Source: Actinobacteria bacterium HGW-Actinobacteria-6 (GTDB lineage: Bacteria; Actinomycetota; Coriobacteriia; Anaerosomatales; Anaerosomataceae). From it: 64,000 bases of DNA. The position numbers and the translations under genes were made by a program. Positions 25,761 to 36,127 of this stretch are shown here, one piece after another. Below the pieces are notes generated by a model. It was not told the origin of the DNA and made no database searches. It saw nothing but the letters and a program-made list of their open reading frames with translations. Within the stretch, counting starts at the first letter, position 1, and each line of letters opens with the position of its first letter. Location of the stretch: assembly GCA_002841295.1 (NCBI GenBank), contig PHEU01000010.1:62001-126000 (forward strand), given 5' to 3'.

Positions 25761-26656
25761 TGCACGTCCTCCTTCTGGTAGTAGTGCATGAAGATTTCTT
25801 CCAGGTCGGGCTCTTCGACCAGGAAGTCGATGAGGTCCTGCCCGGCGAGCATCTTCGTGATCTCATTGATACGGCCGCGGTACAGGAAGCTCACCGAGTG
25901 GTTGACCAGCGCGAGGTCGCTCACGCCCTCGATAGCGAATGCGGATGCGTCGGGCATGTTGACCAGCTCGAGCTTGAAGCGCTTCGTGCTGTTCTCAAGC
26001 AGCGTCTTGATCTGCTCCACCTTGATGATCGAGCCGTCCTTGATGATGGCCACCCGGTCGCAGAGCTTCTGTACCTCGCTCAGGATGTGCGAGGAGAAGA
26101 GGATCGTGGCACCCTTCTCGTTCTCCTCCTTCAGCAGGTGGAAGAACTGCTGCTGGATGAGCGGGTCGAGCCCGCCAGTAGGCTCGTCGAGGATGATGAG
26201 CTTGGGCTCGTGCGCGAGACCCTGGATGATGCCGACCTTCTTCTTGTTGCCGTACGACAGGTCGTCGATCTTCTTCTTCAGGTCCAGATCGAACAGCTCA
26301 GCGAGATGCTTGATCCGCTGCTCGATGGCCTTGCGGTCCTTCTTGTAGAAGCTTGCCGAGTATCTCAGCAAATCGATGACGCGCATGTCGTCGTAGTAGA
26401 AGACTTCGGAGGGCAGATAGCCTACTTCTTCGCGAATCGCCGGGCCGGACGTGGTGACGTCCTTGCCGAAGATGGTCGCCGAGCCGCTCGTAGGATGGAT
26501 GAGGCCAAGCAGTGTCCGGATGGTCGTGGACTTCCCGGCGCCATTGGGCCCGATGAAGCCGTAGATCTCGCCTTCTGTCACGGTCATGTCGACGTCGACG
26601 ATGCCTCTGGACTTACCGTAGTACTTGGTCAGCTTCGTGGTTTCGATCACGTTCAT
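25757..26656 (-). CDS. ABC-2 type exporter, ATP-binding protein
   Basis: 299 residues from the ATG at 26656 (GGAG five bases upstream). Complete nucleotide-binding domain: Walker A GPNGAGKSTT, Q-loop region VGYLPSEVFYY, signature LSYGNKKK, Walker B LIILDEPTGGLD and the switch His in LFSSHIL. About 80 C-terminal residues form the regulatory tail usual for drug-export ATPases. First gene of an operon with two permeases and, downstream, a PadR repressor. Confidence 0.93.
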   Translation of the reverse strand: MNVIETTKLTKYYGKSRGIVDVDMTVTEGEIYGFIGPNGAGKSTTIRTLLGLIHPTSGSATIFGKDVTTSGPAIREEVGYLPSEVFYYDDMRVIDLLRYSASFYKKDRKAIEQRIKHLAELFDLDLKKKIDDLSYGNKKKVGIIQGLAHEPKLIILDEPTGGLDPLIQQQFFHLLKEENEKGATILFSSHILSEVQKLCDRVAIIKDGSIIKVEQIKTLLENSTKRFKLELVNMPDASAFAIEGVSDLALVNHSVSFLYRGRINEITKMLAGQDLIDFLVEEPDLEEIFMHYYQKEDVQ

Positions 26657-26763
26657 ATGTGCTCCATTGATCTCGCCCCACACTCACCTGTCAGTGTAAG
26701 TATGTTCCAAATGGCGGGAAAATGGGACACTCTCGGGCCGGATATAGCCCGTGCGTTTCGCTT

Positions 26764-27888
26764 CTACAGCGCGATCGCGAGGCTCTTTGGCAGCAGCTCC
26801 GGGAACGCGAGCAGCACCATCTCGACCAGCCGGTCGACGGGGCGCGTCAGCGCATCGGTTGCCGGGATCTCAAGCTCAGCTTCGTAGAGCACGATGGCGG
26901 CGGTGACTTCAGCGTCGGTCATGCCCTCGTGGTTGATCGTGAGACCGATCACTCGAGTGTCCGAGAACGTCTCGATGAGGTTGATCTCGCTCAAGGCTCT
27001 TGGCATCGGCATGGATGGGAAGTCGACTCGTGCCTTGCGACCGGGCGCGTGCTGCAAGATGACCGCGTCGGGCTGGCTGCCGCGGAGAATGAACCCTGAG
27101 GTGAGATATGCCGGGTGGCCGAGAGCGCCCTGTCCTTCGATAAGGATGACATCGGGGTGGTCGCCTTCGAAGGCATCCACAACTGCGGCCTCCATCTCGC
27201 CTGCGCAGAACTGCGATGGGATTGCATCGAGCGCAACGCCGTACCGTGCGCCCTGGATAAGGGCGGTCTGGCCGGTGCCGACGAGCACCGTTTTGATGCC
27301 GCGGTCATTGAGTGCCGCCGCAAGGATGGTGGCCGTCGTCCGCTTGCCGATGGCGCAGTCGGTTCCCAGCATCGCAATTCGCGGACACGTCACCTCTGAG
27401 ACTCGGCCGGAGAATGTGCGCAGATGCTTCTTGTCGCGAGGGCGGCGCACGTCGAGAATCGTCACGTCGTGTGCGACACTTGCCGCAGCGAACGTAGGGT
27501 CGTCATTCAGGAATTCGTGAAGGCCACTCACGATGTTCATCCCGTGTTCTATGGCGCTCAGAATCACGCGGCGTTCGGCAGTGGAGAGCAGACCGCTCGT
27601 TGGGGCGATGCCGAAGATGAAGTAGTCGGGCACGGTACCAGCAAGGCGGATGGCATCGGCCAGATCCGTGCACACCGGGATTCCGTTTGGGATGTCGACG
27701 AGGATTTCGCCGGTGTCTTGACCTGCCTGCGTGCTGTCGATGACCGAGACGATTTCGTACTTCTCGGAGTGACGCACGAGGCCGTTGGCGGTCTTGCCGT
27801 CGATGTCGCCGAAGTTGGCTTCACAGTAGACAACCGCAGTGCTTGAAACGCGAGCGGTGGGTGGCTTAATTGGTAAGAATACAGGCAT
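26764..27888 (-). CDS. DUF1611 (DgcN-like) P-loop protein
   Basis: 374 residues from the ATG at 27888, which has GAGGAG upstream. The N-terminal Rossmann-like domain (about 18-130) carries a DGKTANGLVR segment. The C-terminal domain begins with a P-loop variant GTDCAIGKRTT and has DVILIEGQGALGHPAY. This is the DUF1611 architecture. Family members next to a mandelate-racemase-like enzyme act in D-glutamate acetylation/degradation (DgcN/DgcA), but no such partner is visible here. The gene is transcribed divergently from the tocopherol-cyclase-like gene across a 208-bp gap that contains a TATACT -10-like box on the minus strand. Confidence 0.82.
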   Translation of the reverse strand: MPVFLPIKPPTARVSSTAVVYCEANFGDIDGKTANGLVRHSEKYEIVSVIDSTQAGQDTGEILVDIPNGIPVCTDLADAIRLAGTVPDYFIFGIAPTSGLLSTAERRVILSAIEHGMNIVSGLHEFLNDDPTFAAASVAHDVTILDVRRPRDKKHLRTFSGRVSEVTCPRIAMLGTDCAIGKRTTATILAAALNDRGIKTVLVGTGQTALIQGARYGVALDAIPSQFCAGEMEAAVVDAFEGDHPDVILIEGQGALGHPAYLTSGFILRGSQPDAVILQHAPGRKARVDFPSMPMPRALSEINLIETFSDTRVIGLTINHEGMTDAEVTAAIVLYEAELEIPATDALTRPVDRLVEMVLLAFPELLPKSLAIAL

Positions 27889-28096
27889 AGCACTCCTCGA
27901 GTTGGGGCTCAGAGGAGGCGACCGGATCGTGCCGGTCAAGTCCATGAGACAGCGGGTCTAGCATGACGCCGAGGCCGACGTCGCAGCTACAGTATACCCC
28001 GGATCGCCTATTCTCTGTCCTGAGGGGTGCCTGGACGGCCCATCGCGGGGGTACAACCTCACAGTACGCCTCGACCTCCGACGACAGGATCCGCGC

Positions 28097-29122
28097 ATGC
28101 AATTCGGCCTCCGCAAGATATGGAATCCTGCCGCATTTCAGGGCGGAACCGTCACCAAACGCTACTTCGAAGGCTGGTACTACAAGCACGTCGACTCGGC
28201 AGAGAGCCGCACGCTCTCGCTTATTCCGGGCATCTCGTACTCGGCCGATGGCACCGCCAGGCATGCGTTCGTGCAAGTCGTCCCCTCGGAAGGCACGGCG
28301 CACTATTTCGCTTTCCCTGCCGAGGAGTTCTCTTTCGGCACCACCGACCCGTATGCGATCCGCATCGGCGAGAGCACCTTCAGTCGCGACGGCGTGTCGC
28401 TCAACCTGGTCGACGACACGATGATCGTTCGCGGCGAGCTGAGGTTCGGCGCGTGGGCTCCATGGCCGGTCACGCCGCTTATGCCGGGGATCATGGGCCC
28501 GTTCAGGTTCGTTCCGGGCATGGAGACATATCACGGCGTATTGTCTATGGACCACGCAGTGTCGGGCACCGTCACCATAGACGGCGTGCCGGTGTGCTTC
28601 GACGGCGGCCGTGGCTACACCGAGAAGGACTGGGGGCACAGCTTCCCCAGCTCCTGGATTTGGGCGCAGTCCAACAGCTTCCACACGCCGGGCACGTCGC
28701 TCATGCTCTCGGTGGCGAAGATCCCATGGATGACCGGCGCGTTCGTCGGGAGCATCGCGGGACTGCTGCATGATGGCCGCCTGCATCGGTTCGCTACGTA
28801 CACCGGTGCCAAGGTCACATGCATCGAGACCGGCGACAACGAGGCGCACCTCGTGATCGGTGATCGCCGAGAGGAGATCGAGGTGCACCTCAAGGGCTGC
28901 GACACGCTCATCCTCAAGGCGCCGGTGCTTGGTGCGATGGAGGGTCACGATGTCGAGTCGCTCGGCGGAGACATCGACGTCACGCTGCGCGCGGTACGCG
29001 GGGGCCGGGCGACCACGCTGTTCAGCGGGACCGGACGCCAGGCGGGCATCGAGATCATGAACCACAACGATGAGCTGGGTCGCACCCCGTGTAGTAGCGC
29101 CTCCGTGGTTGCGCAACAATAG
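28097..29122 (+). CDS. Tocopherol-cyclase-like protein
   Basis: 341 residues without signal peptide or membrane helices. Family hallmarks are KRYFEGWYYKH near the N-terminus and GRGYTEKDWGHSFPSSWIWAQSN in the middle; the whole is a lipocalin-like double beta barrel. Plant and cyanobacterial members cyclise tocopherol precursors, but bacterial anaerobes carry homologues of unknown function, so the name describes fold, not reaction. It is followed 31 bases later by the ATPase gene of an ABC-2 exporter. Confidence 0.85.
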   Translation: MQFGLRKIWNPAAFQGGTVTKRYFEGWYYKHVDSAESRTLSLIPGISYSADGTARHAFVQVVPSEGTAHYFAFPAEEFSFGTTDPYAIRIGESTFSRDGVSLNLVDDTMIVRGELRFGAWAPWPVTPLMPGIMGPFRFVPGMETYHGVLSMDHAVSGTVTIDGVPVCFDGGRGYTEKDWGHSFPSSWIWAQSNSFHTPGTSLMLSVAKIPWMTGAFVGSIAGLLHDGRLHRFATYTGAKVTCIETGDNEAHLVIGDRREEIEVHLKGCDTLILKAPVLGAMEGHDVESLGGDIDVTLRAVRGGRATTLFSGTGRQAGIEIMNHNDELGRTPCSSASVVAQQ

Positions 29123-29153
29123 AGATGGAGTGCTCGGCAAACGAGGAGGAATC

Positions 29154-30092
29154 ATGGCGGAGACTGTTGTTCGCTGCGAACAACTGACAAGGCGCTATGG
29201 CAAGAGTCGTGGCGTCGAGAACCTCGACTTCGAAGTTCGGCCGGGTCAGGTGTTCGGGTTCCTCGGCCCCAACGGTGCCGGGAAGACGACCACGATTCGC
29301 TGCCTGCTCGGACTGCTGCCGGCTACGAGCGGGAAGTCGTTCCTGTTCGACCGCGAGGTCAAGCTCAACGATGCCAGCGACCGTGCGCGCATCGGCTACG
29401 TGCCGGGCGACGTGGCGCTCTATCCCGCCGAGACCGGTCAGTGGATGATCGACTACGTGAGCGGCCTGCGCGGCGCTCGGCCCAAGAGCGAAGGCGAGCT
29501 CATCGAGCGCCTCAGTTTCGACCCGACGCGTCGGGTGAAGGAGCTCTCGAAGGGTAATCGCCAGAAGCTCGCGCTTGTCGTGGCGCTCATGCACAACCCC
29601 GAGCTGCTCGTGCTTGACGAGCCCACCTCGGGCCTCGACCCCATCATCCAGCAGATCATCTTCGACATCATCGCCGAGCGCATCAAGCGTGACGGTGCGA
29701 CCGTATTCCTCTCGAGTCATATTCTCTCCGAGGTCGAGCGCGTATGCGATCGCGTGGGCGTCATCCGCGAAGGTCGACTCGTTGCCGAGGAGTCCACCGC
29801 CGACATCATCGCGAAGGCGATCCGCACTGTGCGCGTCACGTACGACGAGCCGGTTCAGGCAGGCGCGTACACGGCGATTGCGGGCATCGAGAGCGTTACA
29901 CAGATCGATGACCGAACGATCGCGGCGAAGGTCGTCTCGGACCTGGACGGCGCGGTGCGTGGGCTGCTCGATCACCCGATCCATGACCTGCAAGTCACGC
30001 ATGCGTCGCTCGAGGAGATCTTCTTCCAGTACTACACGACCAACGGCGATGGTCCTCCCGCTCCTCCGATGGACGAAGGAGGTGCAGCGTGA
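29154..30092 (+). CDS. ABC-2 type exporter, ATP-binding protein (second system)
   Basis: 312 residues from the ATG at 29154 (GAGGAGGAATC upstream). Walker A GPNGAGKTTT, an LSKGNRQK signature in place of LSGGQ, Walker B LLVLDEPTSGLD, and switch His in LSSHIL, with a C-terminal tail of about 90 residues. Its stop overlaps the GTG of the permease gene (GTGA, 30089-30092). It is most like the ATPase of the first exporter here but pairs with a single permease gene. Confidence 0.93.
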   Translation: MAETVVRCEQLTRRYGKSRGVENLDFEVRPGQVFGFLGPNGAGKTTTIRCLLGLLPATSGKSFLFDREVKLNDASDRARIGYVPGDVALYPAETGQWMIDYVSGLRGARPKSEGELIERLSFDPTRRVKELSKGNRQKLALVVALMHNPELLVLDEPTSGLDPIIQQIIFDIIAERIKRDGATVFLSSHILSEVERVCDRVGVIREGRLVAEESTADIIAKAIRTVRVTYDEPVQAGAYTAIAGIESVTQIDDRTIAAKVVSDLDGAVRGLLDHPIHDLQVTHASLEEIFFQYYTTNGDGPPAPPMDEGGAA

Positions 30093-30895
30093 GCTGGTCG
30101 ATCGTGATGGCAACGCTCAGGCAGCGGCGCACGTCGCTCATGTGGTACGTGATCGGTCTTGTCACCTACGGCTGGTTCGTCGTGTGGTATTTCCCTCAAT
30201 TCGCCAGCAACCAAGAACTTATGGCTCAGATCGAAAAGATGTTCAGCGAGGAGATGCTTGCGGCGCTCGGCGCGGCGGGGATGGACTACGGCTCACTCGG
30301 CGGATTCCTCGGCGTCGAGTATCTGAACATCTTCTGGGTGCTTATCATCGGTTTCGCGGTGATCATCGTGGCCGGCAAAGCGATCGCCGGCGACATAGAA
30401 GCGGGCACGATGGAGGTCACTCTCACGCAGCCGGTCTCCCGCTTCACTGTCGCGATTTCTCGCTATCTCGCGCTCGTCATCTACGCGGTGGTGATCAACC
30501 TCGCGACGGTCCTTCCCATCAGCTTGGCTGGCGAGCTCTACGACGTGAAGGTTCCGACTGATTCGATGCTGCTGCTCTTCGGGGTAGGTATGCTCGTGAC
30601 GCTCGCGATCGGCGGCTTCGCCTACGCGCTGTCGGCATTCTCGCATAGCAGCGGACGCGTAACGGGGATCACCGGCGGACTGCTCGGCGCGATGTGGCTC
30701 GTCGACTTCATCTCCAGTGTCAACAAGAACACGGAGTTCCTCGGCAAGCTCACGCTCTTCCACTACTGGAAGCCGGGCACGATCATCAATCAGGTGGCGG
30801 CGCCGGCATCGACGTGGTGGGTCTTCGGTATCGCTGCGGTCGTGCTACCGGTGATCGCCGTATGGCAGTTCATGCGACGTGATGTAGCAGCGTAG
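30089..30895 (+). CDS. ABC-2 type exporter, permease (second system)
   Basis: 268 residues, GTG start coupled to the ATPase. Six predicted membrane helices with the ABC-2 coupling segment IAGDIEAGTMEVTLTQPVSRF, and a long exterior loop with FPQFASNQELMAQIEKMF after helix 1. Presumably a homodimer, since no second permease follows. Substrate unknown. Confidence 0.9.
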   Translation: MSWSIVMATLRQRRTSLMWYVIGLVTYGWFVVWYFPQFASNQELMAQIEKMFSEEMLAALGAAGMDYGSLGGFLGVEYLNIFWVLIIGFAVIIVAGKAIAGDIEAGTMEVTLTQPVSRFTVAISRYLALVIYAVVINLATVLPISLAGELYDVKVPTDSMLLLFGVGMLVTLAIGGFAYALSAFSHSSGRVTGITGGLLGAMWLVDFISSVNKNTEFLGKLTLFHYWKPGTIINQVAAPASTWWVFGIAAVVLPVIAVWQFMRRDVAA

Positions 30896-30920
30896 GTGGT
30901 GCCCGACTGGAGGGTTCATC

Positions 30921-31568
30921 GTGGTTGCAGTGCTCATTGCGGCAGTGCTTGCGTCCGCAGCGTCCGCGTATGCGATTGGCTACGCGTTCGTTGCCGACAC
31001 TGACTCGTTTCTTCGCACCAAGTTCGGCGTACTGCTCCTCATAGGAGTGGGTCTCTCGTTTCTGATCCTGCCACCGCAGCTGGTGAGCGTGGGATCGTCG
31101 CTTCCGAGCATGGGAGTGACGGCCGACTCCGGCCTCATGAGTTCTCTCGCCTGGCCGTCTGGCCTCAGTCGCGGGCTCTATATGGCGAGCTGGATCGTGC
31201 TGACGATTGGCGGGCTGCTCGCAGGTCTACGTATTTGGAACGTGCGCGATCCCGAGTGGCGGCGCAGCAGCGCCGTGCTCGACGCATCGTCGGCCAGCCG
31301 TGCCGAGGGGCTGCTGCCGTTGGCCAACTCGCTCCAGGAGGCGCTTGAGGTGCTTGGGCGCGCGCAGCTCAAGCCAAAAGACGCTGAACGGCTCGCGCCG
31401 CAGTTGCAGACCGTCGGCCGCCGTTTCGGCCATCAGCTTCCCGAGAAGAACAGCGAGGCATTCAATCTGATCATGCGATATGTCCCGCCATCGGTAGCAC
31501 CGATCGTCACAGGGCACATACTGAAAGGCGCCGTCCGAATTGAGCCGACTACCCGGGAGGAATCGTGA
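30921..31568 (+). CDS. Membrane protein of unknown function
   Basis: 215 residues. Three hydrophobic segments (about 3-25, 34-55 and 88-108) are followed by a soluble, charged, helical cytoplasmic domain of about 100 residues ([25 protein letters not shown]). It lies 25 bases after the exporter permease and overlaps the start of transketolase (GTGA at 31565-31568), so it belongs to the same transcription unit. No family recognised. Confidence 0.7.
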   Translation: MVAVLIAAVLASAASAYAIGYAFVADTDSFLRTKFGVLLLIGVGLSFLILPPQLVSVGSSLPSMGVTADSGLMSSLAWPSGLSRGLYMASWIVLTIGGLLAGLRIWNVRDPEWRRSSAVLDASSASRAEGLLPLANSLQEALEVLGRAQLKPKDAERLAPQLQTVGRRFGHQLPEKNSEAFNLIMRYVPPSVAPIVTGHILKGAVRIEPTTREES

Positions 31569-33553
31569 ACGACACCCTCGACGAACTATCGATCAACACG
31601 CTGAGGTTTCTCTCGGCGGATATGGTCCAGCAGGCGAACTCGGGACACCCGGGTATGCCGATGGGGGCGGCGGCGATGGCGTACGCCCTGTGGACGCGCT
31701 TCTTGCACTTCGACCCCGCCGACCCATCGTGGGCCGACAGGGATCGGTTTGTGCTCTCTGGAGGGCACGGCTGCTCGCTGTTGTACTCGCTCTTACACGT
31801 GACCGGCTACGACCTGCCGATGGAGGAGCTCAAGCGCTTCCGTCAGTGGGGGAGCATGACGCCGGGACATCCTGAATTTGGGCACACGCCTGGCGTTGAA
31901 GCCACGACAGGGCCGCTCGGCCAGGGAATCGCCAACGCCGTTGGAATGGCAATTGCCGAGGAGTCGCTTGCCGCGCGCTTCAACCGGCCCGGATTCGCGG
32001 TCGTCGACCACTACACCTACGCGATGTGTGGCGACGGCGATCTGATGGAGGGCGTATCTGCCGAGGCGGCATCGCTCGCCGGGCACCTTGCGCTCGGCAA
32101 GCTTGTGCTGCTGTATGACGACAACCACATCTCGATCGAAGGCTCGACCGACCTTGCGTTCACCGAGGATCCTTGCGCGCGCTTCGCGGCGTACGGCTGG
32201 CACGTACAGTCCGTGGGAGACGGTAACGACGTTGAGGCGATCGTTGCTGCGATCGAGGCCGCCCGTGGCGAGACCGGCAAGCCATCGTTCATTGCGGTGC
32301 GCACGCACATCGGGTACGGGAGTCCGCACAAACAGGACACGGCTTCCGCGCATGGTGAGCCGCTCGGCGTCGAGGAGATGCGACTCACCAAGGAGGCACT
32401 CGGCTGGCCAGTAGAGCCCGCATTCCATGTTCCTGCCGAGGCGCTCGCGCACTTCCGCGAAGCCCTGCCGAGAGGTGCCTCGCTGCATCACGCCTGGCGC
32501 CAGCGCCTCGAGGCGTACCGTGCGGAGTTCCCGGAGGCGGCCGCTGAGTTCGAGCGTCGCATGAAAGGCGAGCTTCCCGAGGGCTGGGACGCTGATTTGC
32601 CCGCGTTCGACTCGCCGGTCGCCACGCGCGAAGCAGGCGGCACGGTGATGAATGCAATCGCCGCGAGCGTACCGGAGCTGATGGGCGGTTCGGCAGACCT
32701 TGCGCCGAGCACCAAGACGCTCATCGCCGGAGGCGGCGACTTCTCGGCCACCGACCGCAGCGGGCGCAACATGCGCTTCGGCGTGCGCGAGCATGCGATG
32801 GGTGCGGTCGTGAACGGCATGGCGTACCACGGCGGGTTCATCCCGTATGGCTCGACATTTCTGATCTTCAGCGACTACATGCGTCCGCCGATTCGCCTCG
32901 CGGCGCTGAGCGGCGTGCACGTCATCCATGTCTTCACGCACGACAGCGTGGGAGTGGGGGAGGACGGCCCGACGCATCAGCCAATCGAGCAGCTTGCCGT
33001 GCTCCGTGCGATTCCGGACGCAGTTGTCTTGCGGCCGGCGGACGCTAACGAGACCGTTGCCGCATGGCGCGCTGCCATTACCGAGCGCACACGGCCCGTC
33101 ATGCTCGCGCTCTCGCGCCAGAAGCTGCCACTGCTCGATCCCGCGCGCTACCCGCAGCTCGCTGAAGGTGTCACGCTCGGCGGGTACGTGCTTGAGGACG
33201 CGCCCGGCACGCCTGACGCGATCGTCGTCGCAACAGGTTCCGAGGTGCATCTTGCCCTCGCCGCGCGCGAAACGCTTGCCGCCGAGGGAATCGCCGTGCG
33301 CGTCGTGAGCATGCCGTCGACCGACCTCTTCGGGATGCAGTCACAGGCGTATCGCGACAGCGTGGTCCTGCCTGGCGTTCCGGTCGTCTCCGTTGAGGCC
33401 GGCATCACGCTCGGCTGGGAGACGTATCTCGGCGCAGGCGCGGCCCTCGGCATCGATCGCTTTGGCGCATCGGCGCCCGGTGACACGGTCTTAGCCGAGC
33501 TGGGCATGACCACCGAAGCCGTCACGCAGGCCGTGAAGAGCGTGCTTTCCTAG
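31565..33553 (+). CDS. tkt: Transketolase
   Basis: 662 residues, full length. Thiamine-diphosphate domain: [26 protein letters not shown], and the cofactor motif [16 protein letters not shown] through DDNHISIEG. The pyrimidine-binding domain has [11 protein letters not shown] and the C-terminal domain is complete (GWETYLGAG). It transfers two-carbon units in the pentose phosphate pathway. It would consume the erythrose 4-phosphate proposed to come from the tetritol operon. GTG start with GGGAGG upstream; its stop lies three bases from that of the convergent ATPase gene. Confidence 0.96.
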   Translation: MNDTLDELSINTLRFLSADMVQQANSGHPGMPMGAAAMAYALWTRFLHFDPADPSWADRDRFVLSGGHGCSLLYSLLHVTGYDLPMEELKRFRQWGSMTPGHPEFGHTPGVEATTGPLGQGIANAVGMAIAEESLAARFNRPGFAVVDHYTYAMCGDGDLMEGVSAEAASLAGHLALGKLVLLYDDNHISIEGSTDLAFTEDPCARFAAYGWHVQSVGDGNDVEAIVAAIEAARGETGKPSFIAVRTHIGYGSPHKQDTASAHGEPLGVEEMRLTKEALGWPVEPAFHVPAEALAHFREALPRGASLHHAWRQRLEAYRAEFPEAAAEFERRMKGELPEGWDADLPAFDSPVATREAGGTVMNAIAASVPELMGGSADLAPSTKTLIAGGGDFSATDRSGRNMRFGVREHAMGAVVNGMAYHGGFIPYGSTFLIFSDYMRPPIRLAALSGVHVIHVFTHDSVGVGEDGPTHQPIEQLAVLRAIPDAVVLRPADANETVAAWRAAITERTRPVMLALSRQKLPLLDPARYPQLAEGVTLGGYVLEDAPGTPDAIVVATGSEVHLALAARETLAAEGIAVRVVSMPSTDLFGMQSQAYRDSVVLPGVPVVSVEAGITLGWETYLGAGAALGIDRFGASAPGDTVLAELGMTTEAVTQAVKSVLS

Positions 33554-33556
33554 CTG

Positions 33557-36067
33557 CTACTGAAGCTGTGCGGCGCTGAGTGCGAGCGCGTGCTTCACGC
33601 GCGCCACGAGCACCTCTCGGCGAACCGGGATGCGGACGAAATCAATCGCTCCGCCTTCGAGCGCGCGGACTTCGTCGGCAGGATCCGTGCTGGCCGAGTA
33701 GATCATGAGCGGCACTGCGTGGCTGCGCGCGGTTTCATCGAGCAACCCGAAGCCGTCCATGAGCGGCATGCGCAGGTCTGACAGCACCAAGTCGAAAGCG
33801 CCGCGTTCCAGCATGCGCATCGCCTCAAGGCCGTTGTTCGCGGTAGAGACGGCGTAGCCGGCAGACGATAGCGTGAGCTCCAGGAGCTGGCGGTTGTCTT
33901 CACCGTCGTCGACCAGCAGCACGCTTGCACCGCTTCGCGACGGGACTTCTGAGGCGGTGTCGCGGCCCGCGAGCAACACCCGGTCATCCGTCAGGCCCAC
34001 CGAGAAGGCCGCGTCGACGTTGATCGTGCCTGCAAGGAGCGACTCCAGCGCGCGATGGCCGAGCAGGGGTGTCCCTGCTTGTGCGAGAGTCATGCGCATC
34101 TCGGCCGGGGTCACACCTGCAGAGATCGCCTCCCGGACTGCATCTGATGCACATATGATCTCGAAGATGCCGGTCTGGCCTGACGCGCCCGTCCCGGCAC
34201 ATGCGTCGCACCCGCCAGACTGCTTGAGCGATGCCCCGCTCGGCACGCCGAACGAGGCGAGCATTGTGCTCTGCTCGGCGGAGAGCGCAGCAGGCGCGGA
34301 GCACGCCGGGCAAGGAAGGGACGCAAGGCGTTCACCGATCACTGCCACGAGATTGGCGGCCAGCCATTCCCTGGAGGCGCCAAGCGCACCGAGCGCAGAG
34401 AGTGCCGCTGTGGCAGAAGGCGCTGTGATCGTTGCAACAACGAGGCCGTCTTCGGCCACGAAGCCGAGGATGGAGCGAAGCGTCTCGGGATCTCGGATCT
34501 CACCCACGAAAAGCACATCGGGGTGCTGCAAGATGATCGACGTGATGACGGCCGGGTATGTCGCGCCGGTCGTTTCCTGAACGTCTTGCTGCAGCACGAA
34601 CGGCACGTGGAATTCGACGGGACTCTCGGCGGACATCACGTTGCGACCCGCAGGCCCGACCATTGAGAGCACGCTGTACGCGGTCGTCGTCTTCCCGCCA
34701 CTATGAGGCGAAGCCACCACTACGAGGCCCTTTCGCTGCGCCAGACACATGCTCAGCTGTTCCACCTGCGCCGTCGTCATGCCGAGTGCGATCGGGGAAG
34801 TCGGGGCCACATCCGAGCGGGTCAGGTGAAGGGACACCGCTTCGCCGTGAGGCGCGGCGCTGGTGACGACTCGGATGACATAGCGAGTGCCGTCGATGGT
34901 CGCGTCGATGGAGCCACGCTGCACGCGCCGTCGCTCATTGATGTCGAGACCCGCTAGCGCCTTCACACGCGAGACGAGCATGATGGCTGACTCATGTGAG
35001 ACCGTGAAGCCGTTTCGCATTTGTCCGTTGACTCTGTAGTTGATCGCGACCGACTCAACGCCCGGCTCGTACTCCACGTCGGAAGCGCCGTCGGCAACCG
35101 CCGTGGCGATGGCATGATCGGTCACGTACGCCGGTGGTCGCATGGCGAGTTCCCGCGCCCCCGGTCGCTTTCCGGAGTCGGCGACCACTCCAACGGCTGC
35201 GGCCTCGATTTGAAGCTTGACGCCCCGCTCGGCGACTTCGTGTTCAAAGACAGCACGGATGGTCGAGGGTGATGCGACGAGCAGTGTGTACGCGTCGCTA
35301 CCGGAAGCGCGTTGAAGCGTTTCGATAAGCTCCCAGTTGAATGGATTGGCGACAACATAGGCGTCGCCAATCGCCTGGTTGTGTATCGGGACCACGAGGT
35401 TGGTCTTGCAGAACTGCGTGGGCAGCACGCCGAGGCGGATCTCACGAGGAGCGATACTCGGCAGGAAGCCGATGCCGAAGTAGCGTGCGATGATCTCAGA
35501 AATGCGTCGTTCGCCGCCGTAGGAAGCATCGGTCAGTGAGTACACGGTAGCCGGTACGACGCGATTTACGGCGACCTCGGACTGGGGGCCGAGTTCCTCG
35601 GTGAGCGTTTGTCGGAACTTGTTGAAGTCCTCAGCGGTGACTCGCTCGGTCCAGCCGGTGCGTTTGGCACCTATGGCTGCGAATCTGCGAGCGGTGTCGA
35701 TGTGGTTACGAACCGAAGTGATGAGCGCATCGCCTGTGAACGGCTTGGTCACGTAATCGACGGCGCCCGCCGCAAATGCCCGCTGCCGGTCTTGCTCGCC
35801 GGAGAGTGCCGTAAGGAAGACGATCGGGGTCTCCTGAAGATCCGAGAGCGATTGCATCTCGGCGGCGACCTCGTAGCCGTCCATGCCCGGCATCATCGCG
35901 TCGAGCAGCACGAGCGCGGGACGGTTCTTGAGGGCGAGGCGCAGCGCGTCGGGTCCGTTCTCGGCGGTGAGCACCTCGAACCCGGCCGTGCCGAGCATGA
36001 GTCTGACGATCTCAAGGATGTCGCGATCATCATCGACACTCAGGACTACGGCGTCTGCGTTCTCCAT
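33557..36067 (-). CDS. Receiver - GspE/PilB-like ATPase - receiver fusion, degenerate paralogue
   Basis: 836 residues from the ATG at 36067 (GGAGGATCC upstream); an ATG eleven codons earlier gives 847 (numbering used here). Domains: receiver (15-135, acceptor Asp67), T2SE N-domain (about 150-290), secretion ATPase (about 300-690), receiver (726-845, Asp775). Walker A is SPHSGGKTT (464-472), lacking the first Gly; Walker B GEIRD (533-537) and the CxxC pairs C597/C600 and C631/C634 are intact. The His box that reads HLTMSTLHT in the paralogue is replaced by DGLVVATIT. The second receiver has Ile in place of the conserved Lys (FVRIP). It resembles the protein at 44655-47288 along its whole length. 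Probably a regulatory or weakly active partner of the pilus-type motor. Confidence 0.85.
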   Translation of the reverse strand: MENADAVVLSVDDDRDILEIVRLMLGTAGFEVLTAENGPDALRLALKNRPALVLLDAMMPGMDGYEVAAEMQSLSDLQETPIVFLTALSGEQDRQRAFAAGAVDYVTKPFTGDALITSVRNHIDTARRFAAIGAKRTGWTERVTAEDFNKFRQTLTEELGPQSEVAVNRVVPATVYSLTDASYGGERRISEIIARYFGIGFLPSIAPREIRLGVLPTQFCKTNLVVPIHNQAIGDAYVVANPFNWELIETLQRASGSDAYTLLVASPSTIRAVFEHEVAERGVKLQIEAAAVGVVADSGKRPGARELAMRPPAYVTDHAIATAVADGASDVEYEPGVESVAINYRVNGQMRNGFTVSHESAIMLVSRVKALAGLDINERRRVQRGSIDATIDGTRYVIRVVTSAAPHGEAVSLHLTRSDVAPTSPIALGMTTAQVEQLSMCLAQRKGLVVVASPHSGGKTTTAYSVLSMVGPAGRNVMSAESPVEFHVPFVLQQDVQETTGATYPAVITSIILQHPDVLFVGEIRDPETLRSILGFVAEDGLVVATITAPSATAALSALGALGASREWLAANLVAVIGERLASLPCPACSAPAALSAEQSTMLASFGVPSGASLKQSGGCDACAGTGASGQTGIFEIICASDAVREAISAGVTPAEMRMTLAQAGTPLLGHRALESLLAGTINVDAAFSVGLTDDRVLLAGRDTASEVPSRSGASVLLVDDGEDNRQLLELTLSSAGYAVSTANNGLEAMRMLERGAFDLVLSDLRMPLMDGFGLLDETARSHAVPLMIYSASTDPADEVRALEGGAIDFVRIPVRREVLVARVKHALALSAAQLQ

Positions 36068-36127
36068 GGATCCTCCATCAGGCGAGCCTGGTTGGTGCAT
36101 GCCCGTGCAGCAGCCGCGCGTATCGCG

